This document shows positions 1 through 6,153 of a DNA stretch of 8,107 nt, one piece after another; position 1 is the stretch's first letter, and each line of letters starts with the position of its first letter. The notes under the pieces are model-generated. The model worked only from the letters and a program-made list of their open reading frames with translations. It had not been told where the DNA came from and did not search any database. A program made the position numbers and the translations under genes. This DNA comes from an uncultured Anaerotruncus sp. (lineage in GTDB: Bacteria; Bacillota; Clostridia; Oscillospirales; Ruminococcaceae). The stretch lies in NCBI GenBank assembly GCA_910586875.1, contig CAJUJI010000128.1, forward strand, positions 1-8,107, written 5' to 3'.

Positions 1-199
1 AATTTATATCGTATGTTAATCAGAAAATTTTGAAGGAGTATTACTCATCAGCGGCCATATTAGGAGAAATTTAGCAAATTAAAGATTAAATTTAACTACC
101 CTCTCTGCAAGCTTTTAAACTGTCGTTGTTCTGATGCTCTTTTTAGCGAACACTTGTAAAAACCACCTTGAGAGCGTATTTTGGGGAATTAAGAAACTA
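1..199. other. AT-rich sequence with no supported gene
   Basis: This stretch is clearly richer in A and T than the coding region to the right, and stops interrupt all frames. One plus-strand frame is open from the left edge to a TAG at 72-74 and could be the last 23 codons of a gene outside the window, but that length is easily reached by chance. I see no RNA gene, repeat or promoter that I can defend. Confidence 0.4.
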
Positions 200-229
200 A
201 AAAAGGCAGGGCAAACGCTCTGCCTTTTT
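200..229. terminator. Bidirectional terminator-like hairpin downstream of ligA
   Basis: Arms at 200-212 and 217-229 form a 13-base stem around an AAAC loop. On the plus strand the only imperfection is a G-U wobble and the T-run is five T. On the minus strand the same position is an A-C mismatch, and the stem ends in six T (199-204). It can serve as the end of the ligA transcript, 321 bases after the stop, and of any plus-strand gene entering from the left. Confidence 0.6.
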
Positions 230-347
230 CTAATTTGATAAGGCCAACTAAACAATAGAACTATCAAGTGATAGCTCACTCGTTAATCACTTCAATACAC
301 AGATGTACAGCCTTCTGCATATGTGCTCGAATTTTGCTCAAAGCCTC

Positions 348-479
348 TTATGGGAAGCTCTCCCATTTTTCGATTTCTCCTATGACACGCAATGGTTCTC
401 GTGTTCGATATGAACGGGATGGATTACCCTGAAACTTTTGATCCGTCACATTGGCAGGGCCTCTTCTTCCGTAGGACAT
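348..479 (-). pseudogene. Short unrecognised frame after ligA, possibly a decayed small gene
   Basis: An ATG frame of 43 codons begins 70 bases beyond the ligA stop and ends at TAA (348-350). In the same phase it is open for another 23 codons to a TGA at 276-278. The joined translation is protein-like in composition, with an amphipathic charged C-terminal part ending VHLCIEVINE. I do not recognise it. The putative ribosome-binding site (AAGGCGG) is only three bases before the ATG, too close to be good, and an in-frame TAG lies seven codons upstream of it. It may be chance, a real 43-residue peptide, or a 67-codon gene with a nonsense change. Confidence 0.2.
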
Positions 480-549
480 CGCCCGCCTTGCAGGTCTCTA
501 TGCCTCAGTTGGCAACAAACGGATCGCTCATGCAACTGCATCTCTTATT

Positions 550-2541
550 TCACACGCTAGCACCTTTTAGCATTTCCAGCAATTCTGCCTCGGTCAATAT
601 AGTGATGCCTAACTCATTTGCTTTGGTCAGCTTACTTCCAGCCTCCTCGCCCGCTACTACATAGCTAGTTTTCTTGGAAACGCTGCCACTTACCTTGCCG
701 CCAGCCGCCTCTATCAGTGCCTTTGCCTCACTGCGCGCCATCGTGGGCAATGTTCCGGTCAGCACGAACGTCTTGCCCGTTAGGATATCTCCCGCTGGCG
801 CAGACTCACAGCGCAGGTTTAGCCCCAGCTCCCGCAAACGTTCCACCAAAGCGCGATTAGCCTCAAGCGAGAAAAAGTCCACTACGCTTTGTGCCATAAT
901 CTCACCATATCCCTCAATCGAGGCGATCTCCTGCGCTGGCGCATTCAAGATCCCATCCATATCACCAAACCGCTGCGCCAATAGCTGGGAGGCACGCGCA
1001 CCGATCCCGCGAATGCCCAGTGCAAACAGCAGCCGCGACAAATCCTGCTGCTTGGATTTTTCCAGCGCTTTTATCAGATTGGCAGCACTGCGTTTTCCCA
1101 TCCGCTCCAATCCAGCGAGCTGCTCGATGGTCAACATATAGAGGTCAGCCGTCGACTGCACCAGCTTTGCATCTAAAAGTTGGTGCACAATAGCGGGTCC
1201 TAGACCATCGATGTCCATTGCATCACGGCTGGCAAAATGCACCAGGTTGCGTGCCACCTGTGCAGGGCAAGCCATGTTGACACAGCGCAGGACCGCCTCC
1301 CCTTCCTCGCGCTCGGCAACGCTGCCACAGGAGGGACAGATCTGCGGAATTTGATATGGCGGCTTTCCCTCCTGATGTTGTGCGACGGTCACGACCTCGG
1401 GGATGATGTCACCCGCCTTGCGTACTACAATCACGTCCCCGATCGCAATATTCTTTTCATTGATAAAATCCTGATTGTGCAGTACCGCGCGACTGACGGT
1501 AGTTCCTGCCAGAGTAATCGGCTCAAATACCGCTGTTGGGGTGAGTGCACCGGTTCGCCCCACCTGAATGGTGATATCCAGCAAGCGGGTTTCCTTCTGC
1601 TCTGGTGGATATTTGAAAGCAACCGCCCAACGCGGGAATTTAGAGGTTGCACCCAACTGCTCCCGCTGTGCAAAATCATCCACCTTGATAACCGCACCAT
1701 CGATATCAAAAGGGAACTGATAGCGCTGTTCTCCGATTTTATCGATTTCTCGAATGGCATCCTCAATGTCATGAAACGCCTTATAGGATGGAATCACCTT
1801 GAAGCCCTGCTCCTCCAAAAATTCCAGCGATTGCTTGTGCCCATCTAGTGTCTGGCCCTCCAACTGTTGAATATTGAATACAAAAATATCCAGACCCCGC
1901 TGTGCTGTAATCCGGCTGTCCTTCTGCCGCAGCGACCCTGCTGCTGCATTGCGTGGGTTTTTAAAGGGCTCCTCTTCATTTTCCAGTTGGCGCGCTACCA
2001 CCCGATCAAAGCTGGACCGCGGCATATAAACTTCCCCGCGCACCTCGAGGAATTCCACCGGTTGGCGCAGCTGCATCGGAATGGAGCCCACCGTTTTCAA
2101 ATTTTCCGAAACATCCTCTCCAATTATACCATCGCCGCGGGTAGAGCCGCGTACAAACGCGCCGTTGCGATATTCCAGCGAGACCGAAAGCCCATCAATC
2201 TTTGGTTCCACAATATAAATTGGGTTGGGAATGGTTTCCCGCACCCGTGTGTCAAACGCGCGCAGCTCCTCTACACCAAACACATCCTGGAGCGAACCCA
2301 TCTGCACTTCATGACGTACCGGCGCGAAGGTGTTCAGTGCAGCACCACCCACCCGTCGAGTGGGGGAATTATCGGTTGCCAGCTCTGGAAACGCTGCCTC
2401 CAGATCGATCAGTTCGTGCAGCAGTTTATCATATTCATAGTCAGAAATGGTCGGATTGTCCAGCACATAATAGCTGTGGTTGTGTTGTTCTATTGTCTTT
2501 CGCAGTGTAGTGATACGTTCGGTTGCCATTTGCAAATCCAT
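550..2541 (-). CDS. ligA: NAD-dependent DNA ligase LigA
   Basis: LigA seals nicks during replication and repair by self-adenylation from NAD, transfer of AMP to the 5' phosphate, and phosphodiester formation, releasing NMN. From the chosen ATG it has 663 residues, normal for the family. The NAD-recognising Ia domain has NHSYY...ISDYEYD (21-38). The nucleotidyltransferase motif EPKIDGLSVSL holds the adenylated Lys114, with VRGEVYMP (167-174), NPRNAAAGSLRQ (195-206), DGAVIKV (281-287) and FKYPP (309-313). The OB fold has GRTGALTP (328-335), and the four-Cys zinc finger is Cys402/405/420/425. Helix-hairpin-helix repeats follow (DIDGLG at 443-448, IRGIGARAS at 510-518), then a BRCT domain (about 586-663) with GKTFVLTGTL. 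All catalytic parts are intact and the stop is TGA. A GTG five codons upstream is an alternative but poorer start. Confidence 0.97.
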   Translation of the reverse strand: MDLQMATERITTLRKTIEQHNHSYYVLDNPTISDYEYDKLLHELIDLEAAFPELATDNSPTRRVGGAALNTFAPVRHEVQMGSLQDVFGVEELRAFDTRVRETIPNPIYIVEPKIDGLSVSLEYRNGAFVRGSTRGDGIIGEDVSENLKTVGSIPMQLRQPVEFLEVRGEVYMPRSSFDRVVARQLENEEEPFKNPRNAAAGSLRQKDSRITAQRGLDIFVFNIQQLEGQTLDGHKQSLEFLEEQGFKVIPSYKAFHDIEDAIREIDKIGEQRYQFPFDIDGAVIKVDDFAQREQLGATSKFPRWAVAFKYPPEQKETRLLDITIQVGRTGALTPTAVFEPITLAGTTVSRAVLHNQDFINEKNIAIGDVIVVRKAGDIIPEVVTVAQHQEGKPPYQIPQICPSCGSVAEREEGEAVLRCVNMACPAQVARNLVHFASRDAMDIDGLGPAIVHQLLDAKLVQSTADLYMLTIEQLAGLERMGKRSAANLIKALEKSKQQDLSRLLFALGIRGIGARASQLLAQRFGDMDGILNAPAQEIASIEGYGEIMAQSVVDFFSLEANRALVERLRELGLNLRCESAPAGDILTGKTFVLTGTLPTMARSEAKALIEAAGGKVSGSVSKKTSYVVAGEEAGSKLTKANELGITILTEAELLEMLKGASV

Positions 2542-2549
2542 TTTTCTTT

Positions 2550-2554
2550 CCTCC
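2550..2554 (-). promoter_or_regulatory. ligA ribosome-binding site that fixes the start codon
   Basis: GGAGG reads on the minus strand eight bases before the ATG at 2539-2541. The longest open frame begins with GTG at 2554-2556, but that codon overlaps this Shine-Dalgarno sequence and has no ribosome-binding site of its own. The ATG is therefore the better start. Confidence 0.8.
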
Positions 2555-2583
2555 ACGTTTGGATATTATCAAGATTTATATTG

Positions 2584-2612
2584 ATTATAACACAAACAAA
2601 TTTTTGAATCCA
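2584..2612 (-). promoter_or_regulatory. Extended -10 promoter for ligA
   Basis: The minus strand has a perfect TATAAT (2584-2589) preceded by TG and one base, the extended -10 motif. A 17-base spacer separates it from a weak -35, TGGATT (2607-2612, three of six matches). An extended -10 commonly compensates for a poor -35. Transcription would begin near 2577, about 36 bases before the preferred ATG. This indicates that ligA can be transcribed independently of yunB. Confidence 0.65.
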
Positions 2613-2642
2613 GCTATTTTTGTCTTAGCCCTATAGAAAATC

Positions 2643-3341
2643 TCATGTCCTTGGCGGCTCTGCTACATAATCGTTATACAGACCAATCGTATCCGAACGG
2701 TCGCCGTTAATATCTGTGAACGCCTCTGGAACCCGCCCGACGATGACCGTCTCTGCAATACAGATATTGGTATTGACATTGGTTGTTACTGTATATACCG
2801 GTGCAACCGCGCTGACGGTTGCACGGATGGAAAGCATAATTTGATGCAGCGTTTGATTGATGCCCGCGGAGCGAAAACTGTTATAAATTTCGGTCGTCAC
2901 ATAGCCCGCAGGCAGAATTTGAAACTCCATATTGGGGCCGCGACCTGCAAAAAATTGTCCGCCAAACACAGTACCAATCGGGATTAAAATTGGATGGTCC
3001 GCATCCACCAAAAGCTGGCTGGAAACCTGTGTCTCCACCTGCGCTTTCAGCCGATTGATTGCAACCATATTGGTGGAGATGGAGGAGACCTCCCCTTCCT
3101 GGTCGCGCGATAAGGTGATCATACTGTCATAGTCGATGTCCTGCTGGTCCAACACCTGCAATACCGCATAATTGATAGAGCGGGTTGCTGCTAGCTGTGC
3201 CTGATAGGTGGAAATCGTCGTAACCAAAGGACGCAGCCGGCTATCTGTAAAAAATGCTAGCCCTGCAAGCAGCATCCCTACCATCAACAGCTTGAGTGCC
3301 CTGCGCCGCTTGCGGCTTATCCGAATTGTGATTGGCTGCAT
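2643..3341 (-). CDS. yunB: Sporulation protein, YunB family
   Basis: This 232-residue protein matches the YunB sporulation family across its length. A basic N-terminus (RISRKRRRALK) precedes one hydrophobic segment (about residues 15-31), which suggests a signal anchor with the rest outside the cytoplasm. Family features follow: a RP..T.S.YQAQ..ATRSIN segment (37-57), NMVAINRLK (81-89), the IPIGTVFGGQFFAGRGP loop (110-126), SAGINQT.H (148-156) and TTNV...ICIAETVIVG.VPEAF (176-198). In B. subtilis yunB belongs to the mother-cell sigma-E regulon and its loss impairs spore formation; the biochemical role is unknown to me. The start is supported by AAGGAGG (3349-3355) seven bases before the ATG. 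The stop is TGA. It is cut off from the upstream topoisomerase genes by a terminator. No terminator is visible before ligA, so some readthrough into ligA is possible. Confidence 0.9.
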   Translation of the reverse strand: MQPITIRISRKRRRALKLLMVGMLLAGLAFFTDSRLRPLVTTISTYQAQLAATRSINYAVLQVLDQQDIDYDSMITLSRDQEGEVSSISTNMVAINRLKAQVETQVSSQLLVDADHPILIPIGTVFGGQFFAGRGPNMEFQILPAGYVTTEIYNSFRSAGINQTLHQIMLSIRATVSAVAPVYTVTTNVNTNICIAETVIVGRVPEAFTDINGDRSDTIGLYNDYVAEPPRT

Positions 3342-3420
3342 CCCGCTCCCTCCTTTTTTACTAATATATTCCGGGAATGAAAAAACGTTGCCTCTATTCT
3401 ACTGCGCTAAAATCCATTGT

Positions 3421-3448
3421 ATTAGATAAAACCCAGCAGCTTAGTCAA
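3421..3448 (-). promoter_or_regulatory. Candidate sigma-A type promoter for yunB
   Basis: On the minus strand TTGACT (3443-3448) is followed, after a 16-base spacer, by TCTAAT (3421-3426). Each hexamer matches the sigma-A consensus at five of six positions. Transcription would start near 3414 and give a leader of about 75 bases before the yunB ATG. In B. subtilis yunB is controlled by sigma-E; I looked for a sigma-E pair (ATA-type -35 with CATACANT). An ATACAAT at 3417-3423 resembles the -10, but it lacks a good -35, so the sigma factor is unresolved. Confidence 0.4.
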
Positions 3449-3469
3449 AAAAGGCTAAACTGCCGGGTT
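3430..3469. repeat. Imperfect inverted repeat overlapping the yunB promoter
   Basis: The two 15-base arms (3430-3444 and 3455-3469) pair at 13 positions, in blocks of 5, 4 and 4 separated by single mismatches, around a 10-base loop. The right end of the loop and one arm contain the candidate -35 hexamer of yunB. It may be an operator, a leader hairpin, or a second weak terminator (on the minus strand the stem runs into four T then ATC). The sequence does not decide between these. Confidence 0.55.
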
Positions 3470-3657
3470 CTATCATACAGCCGGTGGATCTACTAAAACA
3501 AATATTGCCAAAAATTTTTAATTAGCCAACTAGGGGTCGTTGTTATCCGCCAAGCATCCATTCTTATCGCAAAAATTGTTCCTCAACTTTGTATAGTTGC
3601 TGCATCCTTACACATACTAGCTTTGGTTTTTACTCCGTTCTTGCGTTTGCGCGGGGG

Positions 3658-3692
3658 AAAAACCCTGGGCCGGACGGAATACCGTCCGGCCC
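3658..3692 (-). terminator. Rho-independent terminator after the ParC-like gene
   Basis: A perfect 11-base-pair stem (3667-3677 with 3682-3692) encloses a 4-base loop. On the minus strand it is followed by AGGG and then five T. On the plus strand it is followed by TCA and seven T (3696-3702), so the element is symmetrical enough to stop transcription from either side. It lies 46 bases beyond the ParC-like stop codon and marks the end of the topoisomerase transcript, which separates yunB from it. Confidence 0.85.
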
Positions 3693-3737
3693 TCATTTTT
3701 TTGCAGCTTCTGTCAGTAAAAATTTCTACGCTTCGTT

Positions 3738-5972
3738 TTACAGGGTCAACTGCTCGCCCTGGTCCTCTGGCCGCAGCAACGCCCCTGTAGCGGGCAAGGC
3801 TTTTGCACGGTAGCGATTCGGATTCTGGAGTATGCCTTCCGCATACGGCTGCACCGACACCAAATTCTGGTTCTTTTTCAGCACCAATACTGCGACTCCC
3901 TGTGTATTTCGTGTTGCCTTTGCTACAACCGCCCCGCTATGCAGCAGCAGCATCCGCCCTGCCGAGGAGGTAAGCAGAAACTCTCCGTCCTCCGGCAACT
4001 GGAAGATCCCCACCAACGGAGATGCCGTGCTATACGCACCCACTAGCTTTCGGCGATTGGTCTTGGTCTGGTAGCTGGCAAGCTCAACCTTTGCCGCCTT
4101 ACCATTTTGGAAAAGAAACAGCATCCAGCCTGCGTAATTACTGGTTACTGCCATATAAACCGCGTTCTCTCCCTCATCCATCCCTAGCTTGGCGGGGATA
4201 TAATCCCCCATCACGCTGGCCTTGGTGTCATCAAATTCACTTGCACGGGTTTTATAGACCTGTCCACGGTCGGTAAAAAACAACAATTCTGTATTGTTAT
4301 TGCTTTCTAGCTGCTGGATTACCCTGTCCCCTTCTTTTAGTTTCTGCTCCCCACTCATCCGCAAGGACTGCGGTGTAATCTTTTTAAAATAGCCCTCGCA
4401 GGTAAAAAACAGATTCACCGGATAATCCGGTACCGATTCCTCAGGATCATTTTGGTCTTCGTCGGTTGGATAGTAAAGCAGCGACCTGCGAGGCTTCGCA
4501 TATTTCTTGCTAACCTGTTTCAGCTCACTAATGATAATCGCGCGAACCTTTTTCTTGTCTGCCAGGATGCCCTCCATCTGCGCAATATCCTTCTCCAATT
4601 GCTCGGTTTCCTCCAAGCGTTTTAGGATATGCTCCCGATTGAGCTGGCGCAGCCGGATCTCTGCAACATACTCCGCTTGGAGCTCATCGATTCCAAAGCC
4701 AATCATCAGGTTCGGAACCACCTCTTTTTCTTCCTGGGTCTCCCGCACGATTTTGATTGCTTTGTCGATATCCAGCAAAATTTTACCCAATCCACGCAGC
4801 AGATGCAGCTTTTCCTTTTTGCGTGTCAGCTCAAAGTAAACTCTGCGGCGCACGCAATCTGCACGGAATGCCTCCCATTCCTCCACGAGCTCCCGAATTC
4901 CACAAACCCTGGGCATACCGCCAATCAATACATTAAAATTGCAGGAGAAGCTGTCCTCCAGCGGCGTGAGCCGAAACAGCTTGCGCATCAAGGTATCCGG
5001 GTCCACACCGCGCTTTAGATCCATCGTCAGCTTTAAACCGTTCAGATCGGTTTCATCCCGCATATCAGAAATTTCGCGGACCTTACCGGATTTTACCAGG
5101 TCCACGATTTTATCCATGATCGCTTCTACTGTGGTGGTTGGCGGAATTTCCAGCACATCAATACAGTTGTTTGCTTTATCATATTGATAACGGCAGCGCA
5201 CCCGCACACCGCCGCGGCCTGTCTCATAAATGCGGCGCAGGTCCCCCTCATTGTAAAGAATATACCCACCGCCCGGAAAATCTGGCGCCTTGAGCGTCTC
5301 TAAAACATCATGCTCGGGATTGCGCAGCAACGCAATGGTAGTTTCACACACCTCCGCCAGATTAAACGGACAAATGGAGGATGCCATTCCTACCGCAATG
5401 CCAATGTTGGAATTTACCAGAATGGAGGGAAAGGTCACCGGCAGCAGAGTTGGCTCTTTCATGGTATTGTCATAGTTATCCACCATGTCCACGGTGTCCT
5501 TGTCAATGTCGCCAAACAGCTCCGCACAGATGGCGTCCAGCTTGACCTCTGTGTAACGGGAGGCCGCATACGCCATATCCCGACTATATGCCTTTCCAAA
5601 ATTTCCCTTACTGTCCACATACGGATGCAGCAGCGCCTCACAGCCACGCGCCAGCCGAACCAATGTCTCATAAATCGCCGCGTCTCCATGCGGGTTCAGA
5701 CGCATGGTCGAGCCCACCACATTTGCAGATTTTGTACGTGCGCCAGTAAGCAGTCCCATCTTATACATTGTATACAATAGTTTTCGATGGGATGGCTTGA
5801 ACCCATCAATTTCGGGGATTGCACGGCTGACAATCACACTCATCGCATAGGGCATATAGTTTTCCCGCAAAGTATCTACAATCGGTTGTTCCAGCATCAC
5901 GCCCGCGTTTTCGATTACAGCGGATGGGTTCACCGAACGTTTTTGTTCCTTTTTTGGCTTTTTGGCAGCCAT
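3738..5972 (-). CDS. parC: Type IIA DNA topoisomerase subunit A, ParC/GyrA-like
   Basis: This 744-residue protein is the DNA breakage-reunion subunit and partner of the upstream ParE-like protein. A Lys-rich N-terminal tail of about 30 residues precedes the winged-helix domain, which has DGFKPSHRKLLY (56-67), NPHGDAAIYE (93-102), GNFG (123-126) and the catalytic Arg139-Tyr140 in AASRYTEVKL. The GIAVGMAS tower segment is at 191-198, and a charged coiled-coil region covers roughly 365-490. The C-terminal part (about 515-744) has beta-pinwheel-type strands such as GYFKKIT, GQVYKTRASEF, GKAAKVELASY and GRMLLLHSGAV. No QRRGGKG-like GyrA box is visible, so topoisomerase IV-like decatenation and relaxation is more likely than gyrase supercoiling; this is inference. 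The length is shorter than typical gyrase A. The start is secure: GAGGTG lies five bases before the ATG. The stop is TAA, followed by a strong hairpin terminator. Ala98 and Glu102 occupy the quinolone-contact positions (Ser83 and Asp87 in E. coli GyrA). Confidence 0.95.
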   Translation of the reverse strand: MAAKKPKKEQKRSVNPSAVIENAGVMLEQPIVDTLRENYMPYAMSVIVSRAIPEIDGFKPSHRKLLYTMYKMGLLTGARTKSANVVGSTMRLNPHGDAAIYETLVRLARGCEALLHPYVDSKGNFGKAYSRDMAYAASRYTEVKLDAICAELFGDIDKDTVDMVDNYDNTMKEPTLLPVTFPSILVNSNIGIAVGMASSICPFNLAEVCETTIALLRNPEHDVLETLKAPDFPGGGYILYNEGDLRRIYETGRGGVRVRCRYQYDKANNCIDVLEIPPTTTVEAIMDKIVDLVKSGKVREISDMRDETDLNGLKLTMDLKRGVDPDTLMRKLFRLTPLEDSFSCNFNVLIGGMPRVCGIRELVEEWEAFRADCVRRRVYFELTRKKEKLHLLRGLGKILLDIDKAIKIVRETQEEKEVVPNLMIGFGIDELQAEYVAEIRLRQLNREHILKRLEETEQLEKDIAQMEGILADKKKVRAIIISELKQVSKKYAKPRRSLLYYPTDEDQNDPEESVPDYPVNLFFTCEGYFKKITPQSLRMSGEQKLKEGDRVIQQLESNNNTELLFFTDRGQVYKTRASEFDDTKASVMGDYIPAKLGMDEGENAVYMAVTSNYAGWMLFLFQNGKAAKVELASYQTKTNRRKLVGAYSTASPLVGIFQLPEDGEFLLTSSAGRMLLLHSGAVVAKATRNTQGVAVLVLKKNQNLVSVQPYAEGILQNPNRYRAKALPATGALLRPEDQGEQLTL

Positions 5973-6153
5973 TTTTTCACCTCAGTTTTTCAATTCGATC
6001 CTGGCCTTGTCCCAAATCGCAGGCCACCTTTTCACGCTATAAGAAGTCCAAAAAGGGCGTACACCCCACAAGCCCCTGCGACCTTTTGCAAAAAGGCCCA
6101 CAAAGTTTTTTTGCGCCTCTAGGCGCGAACGGATACAGAAGCGGCCGCTTTTC
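5973..6153 (-). other. Inverted-repeat-rich gap between the two topoisomerase genes
   Basis: Paired type IIA subunit genes often abut or overlap, but 181 bases separate these two. On the transcribed strand the gap holds a 12-base palindrome around GCGGCCGC (6139-6150) and a GCGCC/GGCGC hairpin with a 4-base loop (6113-6126). It also holds a CCTTTT/AAAAGG hairpin (6082-6096) and a TGGCCT/AGGCCA inverted repeat (6002-6007 with 6021-6026). The last sits 18 bases before the GAGGTG ribosome-binding site (5978-5983). No hairpin is followed by a convincing T-run in the gene direction, so I do not call a terminator and expect co-transcription. No clear promoter is visible. It could also be an inserted intergenic repeat. 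Confidence 0.5.

Noticed and set aside
3..74. Possible 3' end of a plus-strand gene entering from the left edge
   Set aside because: Only 23 codons are visible, with no recognisable sequence. A downstream terminator-like hairpin is suggestive but not sufficient.
350..371. Plus-strand hairpin ATGGGA/TCCCAT followed by five T
   Set aside because: The stem is only six pairs with half A-T pairs, and no plus-strand gene is upstream, so I do not call a terminator.
392..664. Plus-strand open frame of 90 codons overlapping the end of ligA
   Set aside because: It lacks a ribosome-binding site, runs antisense into the conserved LigA BRCT domain for over 100 bases, and shows no recognisable domain.
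1867..2607. Long plus-strand open frame antisense to ligA, and several others antisense to the topoisomerase genes (for example 6766-7257)
   Set aside because: Each lies opposite a gene whose family is certain. Their translations have no domain and look like compositional shadows.
3468..3510. Alternative yunB promoter TTGTTT with TATGAT further upstream
   Set aside because: The -35 is poor and the spacer is 18. The TTGACT/TCTAAT pair closer to the gene is better.
3482..3657. Possible small RNA or riboswitch in the region upstream of yunB
   Set aside because: I found no tRNA arm, known riboswitch core or strong hairpin there. A 13-codon ATG frame near 3603 has its purine-rich sequence too close to the start.
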